From NCBI GenBank assembly GCA_024697065.1, contig JAILGE010000031.1, forward strand, positions 146,839-210,838: a stretch of DNA of 64,000 nt. The letters run 5' to 3'. This document shows, piece by piece, positions 32,584 to 41,037 of this stretch; position 1 is the first letter of the stretch; each line of letters begins with the position of its first letter. The position numbers and the translations under genes are program-made. Source of the stretch: Lachnospiraceae bacterium (GTDB lineage Bacteria; Bacillota; Clostridia; Lachnospirales; Lachnospiraceae). The notes beneath the pieces are model-generated. The model was not told the origin of the DNA. It worked only from the letters and a program-made list of their open reading frames with translations, and did no database searches.

Positions 32584-33344
32584 TGGAAAACAGAAGCCTC
32601 GGGGAGAGACTTGATGCTGTGATTCGTCTCGCGGGAGAAGGCAGATGCATTGCGGATGCGGGATGTGATCACGGATATGTATGTATAAATCTGATAAAGG
32701 GAGGTTTCTTTGAAAGAGCCATTGCAATGGATCTTAGGGAAGGACCTCTTGCACGTGCAGGGATGAATGTCGCCGCAAACGGATTATCTGCAAAGATAGA
32801 CTGCCGGATCTCGGACGGCCTTGCCGCGTTGGATAAAGACGAAGCCGATACGGTTGTTGTTGCGGGAATGGGTGGAGCACTTATCTGCGAGATAATGGAC
32901 AGAGAGCCGGATAAGTTTAAAGCGCTGGATCATTTTGTCCTTCAGCCTCAGTCTGAGATAGGGGAAGTACGAAAGCATTTAAGAGAGACGGGCTTTGTTA
33001 TCACGGATGAGGATGCAGTGAAGGATGAAGGGAAATATTATTTTATGTTTCGCGTAAGTCCTGTATCGGAGACGGAAGCAGTATCAGAGGATCCGGATGA
33101 ACAGGGGATGTATGATTCTTTCGGACGTATTTTGATCGAAAGGAAAAATGCTGTACTGAAGGAATGGCTGCTCCGTGAGAAGTGCGTCAAAGAAAGCATC
33201 TTAAAAGGTTTGAGCTCGGGGGAAGCAAAGAGTGAGACCGGTGCACCGGATGAGAGTGAGATACCCGAACGGATATTAAAACGCAGGATTGAAGTGAATG
33301 AGGATATCAGACTTATAGATCTTGCGCTTGAGAGAATGGAATGA
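32580..33344 (+). CDS. trmK: tRNA (adenine-N1)-methyltransferase, position 22
   Basis: TrmK makes m1A22 in tRNA, using SAM. The 254 residues have the SAM-binding motif DAGCDHGYVCINLI, followed by AMDLREGPLARAGMN and the catalytic-region motif VVAGMGGALICEIM, all family hallmarks. The C-terminal helical part (about 150-254) is coiled-coil-like. ATG at 32580 overlaps the VanZ stop, and a second ATG at 32583 is equally usable. It is followed by the Nif3 gene, as in most Firmicutes. Confidence 0.93.
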   Translation: MMENRSLGERLDAVIRLAGEGRCIADAGCDHGYVCINLIKGGFFERAIAMDLREGPLARAGMNVAANGLSAKIDCRISDGLAALDKDEADTVVVAGMGGALICEIMDREPDKFKALDHFVLQPQSEIGEVRKHLRETGFVITDEDAVKDEGKYYFMFRVSPVSETEAVSEDPDEQGMYDSFGRILIERKNAVLKEWLLREKCVKESILKGLSSGEAKSETGAPDESEIPERILKRRIEVNEDIRLIDLALERME

Positions 33345-33369
33345 ATAGAGAAGTCGAAAGGAGAAGTTT

Positions 33370-34152
33370 ATGTTTCTCGAAGATGTGATCTCTAAGCTGG
33401 AGGAATTATCTCCGCCTTCGTTTGCGGAAAGCTGGGATAACTCCGGACTGATGTGCGGAAGGAACAGGAAGGAAGTAAAGAACATCCTGTTGTCGGTTGA
33501 TGCAACGGATTCCGTTGTTGAAGAGGCTGTGCTTACAGGAGCGGATCTTCTTCTTACACATCACCCTTTGATATTTACTTCCATATCTCACATTTCAGAA
33601 AATGATATAACCGGGAGAAGACTTCTGAAACTTATCTCATCGGATATTGCCTGCTATGCGATGCATACCAATTTCGATGTGGTGGGCATGGCGGATGAAG
33701 CCGCTGACAGACTGGACTTAAAAGACAGAGCGGTTTTGATGGTAACTAGCGAAGATTCCCTGTCGAAGGAAGGTATAGGCAGAGTCGGTGATCTGGGTCA
33801 GGAGATGACACTGGCGGACTGCGCTGAAATGGTAAAGGACGTTTTTCTGGTGGACAGTGTGAGAGTATACGGTGACACGGCAAAGAAAGTTAAACGTGCG
33901 GCCATCTCTCCGGGCTCCGGCAAGAAGATGAGTAAATATGCCATAGCCGCATCTGCGGACGTACTGATCACAGGAGATATGGATCATCATGAAGGAATAG
34001 ATGCTGTGGCCTGCGGACTTGCAGTTATCGATGCGGGACACTGGGGGATCGAAAAGATCTTTTGCACATATATGAGGGATTTTATCATTAAGGAAATGCC
34101 GGGAATAAATGTAAGTATTGCTTCACAGGCATCACCCTTTACAGTTATATGA
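33370..34152 (+). CDS. Nif3-like dinuclear metal-centre protein
   Basis: The 260-residue protein is of the Nif3/DUF34 family, which forms hexameric rings with a dinuclear metal site; its biochemical role is debated. The metal-binding motifs are LLTHHPLIF near residue 65, AMHTNFD near 100 and, near the C-terminus, DAGHWGIE. AESWDNSGLMCG is the family N-terminal motif. The longer version with an inserted domain is not present. AAAGGAGAAG precedes the ATG. It is the normal partner downstream of trmK. Confidence 0.92.
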   Translation: MFLEDVISKLEELSPPSFAESWDNSGLMCGRNRKEVKNILLSVDATDSVVEEAVLTGADLLLTHHPLIFTSISHISENDITGRRLLKLISSDIACYAMHTNFDVVGMADEAADRLDLKDRAVLMVTSEDSLSKEGIGRVGDLGQEMTLADCAEMVKDVFLVDSVRVYGDTAKKVKRAAISPGSGKKMSKYAIAASADVLITGDMDHHEGIDAVACGLAVIDAGHWGIEKIFCTYMRDFIIKEMPGINVSIASQASPFTVI

Positions 34153-34174
34153 TTACAAATGAGGAGGAAATAAT

Positions 34175-35836
34175 ATGAGTGATATCACATTGACTATCGA
34201 CGGAGAAAAGAAAAAATACCCCGCAGGCACAACCTTCGAACAGATCGCTGATGAATACCAGAGCAGATATGACGGACAGATAGCGCTGGTTTCGGAGGAC
34301 GGTACATACAGGGAATTACATAAGAAGATAAAGAAAGATGCTTCTGTGGAATTCATAACCTTCAAGGATATGAGCGGACATAAGACATATGTAAGGACGG
34401 CTATCCTTATCCTTATGAAAGCGCTTGATGATGAGCTTAAGAACGACAAGTCAAAGCAGTTTAAAGTGGAATTTGTAGTAGGGAACGGATACTACGTTAA
34501 TCCTCTTTTTGATATCGAGATCACTGAAGAATTTGCGCAGAATGTTAAGAAGCGCATGATGAAAATGGTTGAGGATAAGCTTCCGATCGTGAAGTCTTCT
34601 CTTCCTACCGCAGAGGCCAGAGCCATCTTTGCTGAAGCAGGTATGCATGATAAAGACAGGCTTTTCAGATTCAGAAGAGGCTCCAGCGTAAATATTTACG
34701 ATCTTGACGGATACAAAGATTATTATTACGGATATATGATGCCCAATGCAGGCTATATCAAATACTTTGACCTAAAACCTTACAAGATGGGACTGGTACT
34801 GCTCCTGCCGGAAGTATCGGAGCCTACCACTGTAAAGCCTTTCGTGCCCAGAGAAAAACTCTTTAATGCATTATGGACAGGTGAAGAGTGGGGACAGAAA
34901 CTTCGTATCAGTACCGTAGGAGATCTCAATGAGAGGATCTGCTCTGGCGGTATGGGAGATGTTATCCTTGTTCAGGAAGCGCTTCAGGAAAGAAGGATCG
35001 CAGAGATTGCTTCCGATATAGTAAAGCGCGGCGGCATTAAGTTTGTTATGATCGCAGGTCCTTCTTCATCCGGTAAGACAACTTTTTCGCACAGACTTTC
35101 GATCCAGCTTGCAAGCTTCGGTCTGTCACCCCATCCCATCGGAGTAGATGATTATTTCAAGAACAGAAAAGATACACCGAAGGATGAGGATGGAAATTAT
35201 AATTTTGAGTGCCTTGAAGCCATCGATGTGGAACTCTTCAATTCCGATATGTTAAAACTCCTTAAGGGAGAGCGGGTTGAGCTTCCTACTTTTAATTTCG
35301 TGACGGGAACAAGGGAATATAAAGGAAATTATAAGCAGCTGGGGCCAGATGATATCCTTGTTATTGAAGGTATCCACGGATTAAATGACAAGATGAGCTA
35401 TGCACTGCCCGTAGAGAGTAAATACAAGATCTATATCAGTGCTCTTACATCACTCAATATAGATGAGCACAACAGGATACCCACGACGGACAACAGACTC
35501 TTACGACGCATGGTCAGAGATGCAAGAACAAGAGGCGCGAGCGCAGAGAGAACCATCGGAATGTGGCCTTCGGTAAGACGCGGTGAAGAGGAGAATATCT
35601 TCCCCTTCCAGGAAAATGTTGATGCAACATTTAATTCCGCATCCATATTCGAACTGGCTGCATTAAAGCCTATTGCGGAACCGCTGCTTTATTCGGTGAC
35701 TCCCGACAAGCCGGAATATTATGAAGCTAAAAGGCTTCTTAAATTCCTGGATTATTTCCTCGCGATCGATTCGGAACACCTTCCGTTCAATTCGATTGTG
35801 CGCGAGTTTGTTGGTGGCAGCTGCTTTAAAGTGTGA
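34175..35836 (+). CDS. TGS-domain nucleoside (uridine) kinase family protein
   Basis: A 553-residue fusion protein. Residues 1-65 form a TGS domain (ITLTIDGEKKKYPAGTTFEQIA), and 66-230 resemble the ThrRS second additional domain but without its HxxxH site (GHKTYVRTAILILM). The C-terminal half is a uridine-kinase-like P-loop domain: Walker A AGPSSSGKTTFSHRL, then HPIGVDDYF, VIEGIHGLND and RLLRRMVRD. The family is common in Clostridia and annotated as nucleoside kinase; the substrate is unproven. GAGGAGG precedes the ATG. It is the last protein gene before RNase P RNA. Confidence 0.9.
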   Translation: MSDITLTIDGEKKKYPAGTTFEQIADEYQSRYDGQIALVSEDGTYRELHKKIKKDASVEFITFKDMSGHKTYVRTAILILMKALDDELKNDKSKQFKVEFVVGNGYYVNPLFDIEITEEFAQNVKKRMMKMVEDKLPIVKSSLPTAEARAIFAEAGMHDKDRLFRFRRGSSVNIYDLDGYKDYYYGYMMPNAGYIKYFDLKPYKMGLVLLLPEVSEPTTVKPFVPREKLFNALWTGEEWGQKLRISTVGDLNERICSGGMGDVILVQEALQERRIAEIASDIVKRGGIKFVMIAGPSSSGKTTFSHRLSIQLASFGLSPHPIGVDDYFKNRKDTPKDEDGNYNFECLEAIDVELFNSDMLKLLKGERVELPTFNFVTGTREYKGNYKQLGPDDILVIEGIHGLNDKMSYALPVESKYKIYISALTSLNIDEHNRIPTTDNRLLRRMVRDARTRGASAERTIGMWPSVRRGEEENIFPFQENVDATFNSASIFELAALKPIAEPLLYSVTPDKPEYYEAKRLLKFLDYFLAIDSEHLPFNSIVREFVGGSCFKV

Positions 35837-35902
35837 CTTTGATTTGGCAAAATTTAGTTTGAGCAATTTGTAAAAAAATGCGTGAACAATAAGCTAAATA
35901 TT

Positions 35903-35930
35903 TTGACAGACTTTTCGCAGTCGGTATGAT
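35903..35930 (+). promoter_or_regulatory. Promoter of RNase P RNA
   Basis: TTGACA (35903) and TATGAT (35925) are 16 bases apart, placing the start of transcription within a few bases of the rnpB 5' end. TACAAT at 35930 would be too far. Confidence 0.75.
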
Positions 35931-35942
35931 ACAATCTTGATG

Positions 35943-36285
35943 AAGCGGAACGGATGATCGCATGCGTTAAGCGTGAGGAAAGTCCGGGCTTCGCAGGGCA
36001 GGATGCCGGATAACGTCCGGCGGAGGTGACTCCCGGGAAAGTGCAACAGAAAACAAACAGCCGCGCAAGCGGTAATGGTGAAAAGGCAGTGTAAGAGACT
36101 ACCGGTCTGACGGTAACGGCAGACGCATTGTAAACCCCATCCGAAGCAAGACCAAACAGAGGACTATGGGCCGGCCCGGTCCGTCTTCAGGTAGGTCGCT
36201 TAAGCCTGGTGGTAACATCAGGATCAGACAGATGATCATCCCGGCGCGAAAGCGCTATGACAGAACCCGGCTTACAGTTCCGCTT
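35943..36285 (+). ncRNA. rnpB: RNase P RNA, bacterial type
   Basis: The RNA is the catalytic subunit that matures the 5' ends of tRNAs. The universally conserved segments are present in order: GAGGAAAGTCC (CR-I), an ACAGAAA core segment, GTAAACCCC, and the 3' core GACAGAACCCGGCTTA. P1 closes the molecule: AAGCGGAAC at 35943 pairs with GTTCCGCTT at 36277. The length of about 343 bases is normal. It is transcribed from its own promoter. A hairpin (TATCAGGGG...CTCCTGATA, 36299-36320) follows but lacks a T run. Confidence 0.97.
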
Positions 36286-36398
36286 TTAATTGATAAAGTA
36301 TCAGGGGAACGCTCCTGATATCAGAATAATGATAAGCCTTATATTCCGTACCGGAGTTCCGGCGCGGGATATGATCCTCAGGTCCTAAGGGAAAAACT

Positions 36399-37778
36399 AT
36401 GTCAGGCAGGAATGACGGAAGTATAGATATTTTTTCATACATGCAGACCCTTGGTGAAAAAGATGCTGAAAAAGAGTCACCTTTGGCAGCAAGGATGCGA
36501 CCTGAGACCCTGGATGAGATCGTGGGACAATCTCATATCATAGGTAAGGATAAACTTCTTTACAGAGCAGTCAAGGCAGACAGGATCAGTTCTTTGATCT
36601 TCTATGGTCCGCCCGGAACGGGCAAGACAACTCTTGCAAAAGTTATTGCAAATACTACCAGCGCTGTATTTGAGCAGATCAATGCAACGACTTCCGGTAA
36701 AAAGGATATGGGGGAGGTAGTAGAAAAAGCAAAGCAGGAGAGGGTTCTTAAGGGAAAAAGGACCATTCTTTTTATCGACGAGATACACAGATTCAACAAG
36801 GCGCAGCAGGATTTTCTTCTTCCTTATGTTGAGGACGGAACGATCATCCTTATCGGTGCCACAACAGAAAATCCATATTTTGAAGTGAACGGAGCTTTGA
36901 TCTCCCGTTCAAGTATATTTGAACTCTATCCTCTTTCCGCAGAGGATCTTGAGATACTTATAAGGCGTGCCGTTTATGATGAGAAAAAGGGCATGGGAGC
37001 ATACGATGCGGTTATCGACGATGATGCGGTCGCTTTCCTTGCCGAACAGGCAGGAGGAGATGCCAGGAGCGCTCTCAATGCGGTTGAACTCGGCATACTT
37101 ACTACGGAACGCTCGGAAGACAAAAAGATACATCTGACAGTCGATGTGATCCAGGAGTGTGTTCAGAAACGTCGGATCAAATTCGATAAGACAGGTGATA
37201 ATCATTACGATACTATTTCAGCTTTTATAAAGAGTATGAGAGGGTCCGATCCGGATGCGGCGGTTTATTACCTTGCAAAGATGCTTTATGCCGGTGAGGA
37301 TATCAAATTTATCGCCCGCAGGATAATGATATGTGCTGCAGAGGATGTGGGACTTGCGGATCCTCAGGCACTTACCGTTGCAACATCCGCCGCGCTTGCG
37401 GTTGAAAGGATCGGTATGCCGGAAAGTCAGATAATACTAGCAGAAGCCGTTAATTATGTAGCTTCGGCGCCTAAAAGCAACGCGTCGAACAATTCGATAG
37501 AGAAAGCTCTTAATTGTGTGGAGGAAAAAGGAGACCTGCCTGTTCCGAATCACTTAAGGGATGCCCATTACAAGGGGGCGGCAAAGCTTGGCCGCGGAGA
37601 GGGATACAAATATGCGCATGACTATCCCGGGCATTATGTTGAACAACAGTATCTGCCTTATGAACTGACAGGTGAGAAATTCTATGAGCCGTCGGAACAG
37701 GGGTATGAGAAGAAAGTGCGTGACCACCTTGCACGACTTAGGAACCGTGCGGAGAAGCCGCAGGGAAAGGAGGATTAG
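36399..37778 (+). CDS. rarA: Replication-associated recombination ATPase RarA (MgsA)
   Basis: RarA is an AAA+ ATPase related to clamp loaders, acting at stalled replication forks. The 459 residues include LAARMRPETLDEIVGQSHIIG at the start, Walker A YGPPGTGKTTLAK, Walker B LFIDEIHRFNKAQQD, sensor 1 GATTENP and the arginine-containing SRSSIFEL. The C-terminal tetramerisation domain has DAHYKGAAKLGRGEGYKYAHDYPGH. AAGGGAAAA precedes the ATG. Confidence 0.95.
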   Translation: MSGRNDGSIDIFSYMQTLGEKDAEKESPLAARMRPETLDEIVGQSHIIGKDKLLYRAVKADRISSLIFYGPPGTGKTTLAKVIANTTSAVFEQINATTSGKKDMGEVVEKAKQERVLKGKRTILFIDEIHRFNKAQQDFLLPYVEDGTIILIGATTENPYFEVNGALISRSSIFELYPLSAEDLEILIRRAVYDEKKGMGAYDAVIDDDAVAFLAEQAGGDARSALNAVELGILTTERSEDKKIHLTVDVIQECVQKRRIKFDKTGDNHYDTISAFIKSMRGSDPDAAVYYLAKMLYAGEDIKFIARRIMICAAEDVGLADPQALTVATSAALAVERIGMPESQIILAEAVNYVASAPKSNASNNSIEKALNCVEEKGDLPVPNHLRDAHYKGAAKLGRGEGYKYAHDYPGHYVEQQYLPYELTGEKFYEPSEQGYEKKVRDHLARLRNRAEKPQGKED

Positions 37779-37840
37779 AAAACTGTAGCTTCCAGACCGC
37801 AAAAAGAAATTTAATTATGAGTTGTGGGAGTTTAAATAAA

Positions 37841-38434
37841 ATGAGAGTTGAATTATATACAGATCCCGGAGAGGATAAGGAAAGCATTATTTCGGGATTT
37901 GCAAAGTGGCTTGAGAGTCTTCCGGAAGTAAGAAAGAGTCTGCCCGGTCAGATAGTCGGCGCGGATAACAGAAGATGGAAAATACCATCAGTCAGCGAAG
38001 TAGTTTTTCTGTGTTTTGATGATGAGGAACCGTGCCTAAGCTTACCTATTAAAGGCGGGTTTACGTTTGTTAGTGTTAACAGCATTGTCAGGGCATTACA
38101 TTTCGGGCGAAAGGCTGTTTTTTATTTCAAAGATGGAACGAGTCATGAATTCAACGCTTCACTGAAGGATCTGAATGAAGTGTTCTCAAAATACGGATAT
38201 ATTTTCAGCCGTGTGAACCGAACCGAATTTATCAACTTGACATTTACTTACAGGATCTGCGGAAGAGAGTGTATTCTGAAGGACGGATATAGGACGACGC
38301 TCAGTAAAGCGTATATTCCGACCGTGAGAAAAAAATGCTGCGAGCTTTGCGTTTCCGGAAAGATGAAAGAGACGGGAAAAGCAAAGAAAGGCAGTCGCGG
38401 GAGAAGAACAAAGGAATTTCAATCCCGTTTCTGA
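37841..38434 (+). CDS. LytTR-domain DNA-binding protein without a receiver domain
   Basis: The ATG at 37841 has GGGAG about 10 bases upstream and gives 197 residues; the track start at 37817 has no clear site. The LytTR-like domain spans about residues 75-170: VNSIVRALHFGRKAVFYFKDGTSHEFNASLKDLNEVF, then FSRVNRTEFINL (the canonical form is F-x-R-x-H-R-S-x-x-V-N), and LSKAYIPTVRKKC. The usual N-terminal receiver is missing; residues 1-75 are of unknown type. The tail is very basic (KAKKGSRGRRTKEF). It is probably a transcription factor with no visible partner kinase. Confidence 0.65.
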   Translation: MRVELYTDPGEDKESIISGFAKWLESLPEVRKSLPGQIVGADNRRWKIPSVSEVVFLCFDDEEPCLSLPIKGGFTFVSVNSIVRALHFGRKAVFYFKDGTSHEFNASLKDLNEVFSKYGYIFSRVNRTEFINLTFTYRICGRECILKDGYRTTLSKAYIPTVRKKCCELCVSGKMKETGKAKKGSRGRRTKEFQSRF

Positions 38435-38452
38435 CGCAGAAAACGCAATAAG

Positions 38453-38492
38453 TTAACATAAATTATTTCTGCACGATAAATTGTGTTAGTAT
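38453..38492 (+). promoter_or_regulatory. Candidate promoter of the structured RNA
   Basis: TTAACA (38453) and TAAATT (38477) are 18 bases apart. An extended -10 (TGTTAGTAT, 38484-38492) overlaps further downstream. Either would start an RNA near 38489-38500. Confidence 0.4.
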
Positions 38493-38599
38493 GTGGACAG
38501 TCAGGCCGCTGAAGTTTCGGACTTACAGTTCTTAAAAGTCCAGGGCTCCTGTCGGATCAGTCTTTATCCCTGCCATGTTCAACGTGCTTGCAATAAAAA
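38489..38599 (+). ncRNA. Unassigned structured non-coding RNA candidate
   Basis: This gap between convergent genes has no ORF but shows nested pairing. ATGTGG (38491) can pair with CCATGT (near 38573), GACAG with CTGTC, and GGACTT with AAGTCC (38519-38540) as a terminal hairpin; GGAT/ATCC can form a small hairpin on the 3' side. A promoter lies upstream and a strong terminator downstream, so a stable RNA of about 110-150 bases is likely. The rod with a central bubble and 3'-side hairpin recalls 6S RNA, but it is short for that class. I cannot assign it to a known family. Confidence 0.5.
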
Positions 38600-38645
38600 A
38601 AGCGCAATCAGAATACAGGTCGTCTGATTGCACTTTTTTTATTTA
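38598..38645. terminator. Bidirectional terminator
   Basis: GCGCAATCAGA pairs with TCTGATTGCAC (one mismatch near the base) around ATACAGGTCG, flanked by A7 and T8. It ends the structured RNA on + and the malic enzyme/YhcC-like operon on -. Confidence 0.88.
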
Positions 38646-39626
38646 AAGACTTTTTCCCTGATAACTGCCTCTGGCTTTCATTTCCTTGAGAATGCCGTTC
38701 AGGACTCCTTTTTTATCCGTGCTCCATCCCGGAGCGATGAGTATATCGCGCGGACCGTCACCTGTAAGTCTGTGGATCACTATTTCCGGTGAGAGATGTT
38801 CTATACATGATATCAATATATCTATATATTCACTCTTCGAGAGGACATCGAACTTTCTTGCTGAAAAATCTTCCGCAAGATCAGTACCGGCAAGCACATG
38901 CAGAAGCTGAAGCTTAATACCGAACACGGGAAAGGTGTTGAGATATTCTATTGTCTGGAGCATCTGCTCCTTGCTTTCACCGGGAAGTCCGAGTATCACG
39001 TGGACTATAACAGGTATACCGGCCTCGTGAAGCTTCATGACAGCAGTTTCGAATACGGAATTATCATATCCTCTTCTGATATATCGTATGCTTTCTCTGT
39101 GTATGGTCTGAAGCCCCAGCTCTATCCATATGAATTTATCCGGATAGGCACTCTTAAGTTCGGTTAATAATGCTGTGACATCATCCGGCAGACAATCAGG
39201 TCTCGTCCCTATGGAGATGCCTGCAGTCTCGGGATCTTCGAGCGCTGCCAAATAGAGTGCACGAAGCTTTTCCACCGGGGCGTAGGTATTGGTGTAGGGC
39301 TGGAAGTATGCCAGATATCTGCCACCGTTATATTTGCTCCTGATGAATGCCTTGCCTTCCGCAAGCTGTGATGAGATTTCGGGAGTGCCTTCTCCGTTAC
39401 CGTAAACGGGAACGGCAAATTCACCGGATCCGCCCTGAGAGCAGAAAATGCATCCTCTTGTACCGATAGTCCCGTCACGTACAGGGCAGGTCATCCCACC
39501 GTCTATAGCTATCTTGTATATCTTCTCTCCGTATACCTTTTGAAAATAATGATTCAGAGAGTAGTAGGGTTTGTCGCCCCACATCGGTGTCTGGGTTTGT
39601 ATTTTTGTTTCTTCGGACTTGATCAC
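38643..39626 (-). CDS. YhcC-like radical SAM protein (TIGR01212 family)
   Basis: The 327-residue protein shows the family N-terminus MWGDKPYYSLNHYFQKVYGEK, and a cluster motif with a long spacing, CPVRDGTIGTRGCIFC, where three cysteines bind the cluster. LAYFQPYTNTYAP, IGTRPDCLPDD, WIELGLQTIH and VHVILGLPGE follow. The reaction of the family is not established. Translation probably starts at the GTG (39626), which overlaps the malic enzyme stop (GTGA); the downstream ATG at 39584 would still keep the conserved part. It is in an operon with malic enzyme. Confidence 0.88.
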   Translation of the reverse strand: MIKSEETKIQTQTPMWGDKPYYSLNHYFQKVYGEKIYKIAIDGGMTCPVRDGTIGTRGCIFCSQGGSGEFAVPVYGNGEGTPEISSQLAEGKAFIRSKYNGGRYLAYFQPYTNTYAPVEKLRALYLAALEDPETAGISIGTRPDCLPDDVTALLTELKSAYPDKFIWIELGLQTIHRESIRYIRRGYDNSVFETAVMKLHEAGIPVIVHVILGLPGESKEQMLQTIEYLNTFPVFGIKLQLLHVLAGTDLAEDFSARKFDVLSKSEYIDILISCIEHLSPEIVIHRLTGDGPRDILIAPGWSTDKKGVLNGILKEMKARGSYQGKSL

Positions 39627-40789
39627 TGGCGATTGGTTTCCCTGATACAGTTCTTTACCGCTTCCGCAACTTTATCTGCAACAGTAGGATGGAATGCTTC
39701 GGGGATGATGTTGTCCTCGGACAATTCATTCTCGGGGATGATCGAAGCGATAGCCTTGGCTGCGGCCATCTTCATCTCTTCTGTTATCTGGCGTGCACGT
39801 CCCTCAAGAGCACCTCTGAAAATGCCGGGGAAAGCTATTACGTTATTTACCTGATTGGGGAAATCGGAGCGCCCTGTTCCGACTATCCTTGCACCTGCTG
39901 CCTTTGCGATATCCGGCATGATCTCGGGTACGGGATTGGCCATGGCAAGGATGATCGCATCTTTATTCATACTGCGTACCATCTCCTCTGTCACGATACC
40001 CGGTGCGGAAACACCGATGAAGATATCGGCACCATTCAATGCATCTGCCATGGTACCGCTTATATTCTCGGGATTGGTGATGCTTACCATTTTCTGCTGC
40101 ATCCAGTTGAGACGGGGAGCATCCTTGGAGATAACGCCCTTGCTGTTGCAAAGGATGATATTCTTGAAACCGTAATTTAACAGGAGCTTGCAGATAGCGA
40201 TACCTGCGGAGCCTGCTCCGCTTATTACTACCTTGCAGTCTGCCGGATTTTTGGAAACTACCTTGGTAGCGTTGATGAGCGCGGCAAGTACTACTATGGC
40301 TGTTCCGTGCTGATCATCGTGGAATACGGGGATATCAAGTGTCTCTTTGAGACGTTCTTCTATTTCAAAGCAACGGGGAGCGCTGATGTCTTCCAGGTTG
40401 ACTCCGCCGTATCCGGGAGCAAGCCATGTTACGGCCTTTATGATCTCTTCCGTGTCCTGAGTGTCAAGACAGATGGGTACTGCGTTAACTCCGCCGAACT
40501 CTTTAAAGAGGATGGCTTTTCCTTCCATAACAGGCATGGCCGCCTTGGGGCCGATATTACCCAGACCTAAAACAGCGCTTCCGTCTGAAACCACAAGGAT
40601 GGTATTTGATTTAATGGTGTACTTGTATGCAGCTTCGGGATTTTCTGCGATCACCTTGCAGGGCTCTGCAACACCGGGAGTATAGGCGAGGGCAAGAGCC
40701 TCTCTCGAATCAACGGGTGTCTTGGATACTGTTTCTACCTTTCCTTTCCACTCTTCGTGGAGACTGAGTGCTTTTTCAGCGTTTGTCAT
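39623..40789 (-). CDS. NAD(P)-dependent malic enzyme
   Basis: The enzyme decarboxylates malate to pyruvate and CO2, and reduces NAD(P). The 388 residues have the short bacterial layout: YTPGVAEPCKVI, the catalytic lysine region NTILVVSDGSAVLGLGNIGP, the metal-binding stretch (EDISAPRCFEIEERL), VFHDDQHGTAIV and the Rossmann motif SGAGSAGIAIC. GGAGG precedes the ATG. The coenzyme preference cannot be read with certainty. A TATAAT (- strand, 40869-40864) is the likely -10, with a weak -35. Confidence 0.95.
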   Translation of the reverse strand: MTNAEKALSLHEEWKGKVETVSKTPVDSREALALAYTPGVAEPCKVIAENPEAAYKYTIKSNTILVVSDGSAVLGLGNIGPKAAMPVMEGKAILFKEFGGVNAVPICLDTQDTEEIIKAVTWLAPGYGGVNLEDISAPRCFEIEERLKETLDIPVFHDDQHGTAIVVLAALINATKVVSKNPADCKVVISGAGSAGIAICKLLLNYGFKNIILCNSKGVISKDAPRLNWMQQKMVSITNPENISGTMADALNGADIFIGVSAPGIVTEEMVRSMNKDAIILAMANPVPEIMPDIAKAAGARIVGTGRSDFPNQVNNVIAFPGIFRGALEGRARQITEEMKMAAAKAIASIIPENELSEDNIIPEAFHPTVADKVAEAVKNCIRETNRQ

Positions 40790-41037
40790 GATAAACCTCC
40801 GTAAATAAAATTTATAAGCGCAAAAAAAATGCGTCGTATTTATATGGCTTTTTGACCACTTGCATTATAGCGGAAAACGTGTTAGGATAACAGCGATTTC
40901 GACGACACAATTCGTAAAATATTTCCCAAGACTATTTTACAAGAACTAATACTGAAGAATATCGAAGAACAAATTTTCCTTTTTGTAATTGAATAATTAT
41001 TGATTCAGCCGGGAGAGCTTCGGCAGGAGGATTTTAT

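Noticed and set aside
36299-36320. Hairpin after rnpB as terminator
   Set aside because: The stem TATCAGG/CCTGATA is good, but no T run follows, so I do not call it a terminator.
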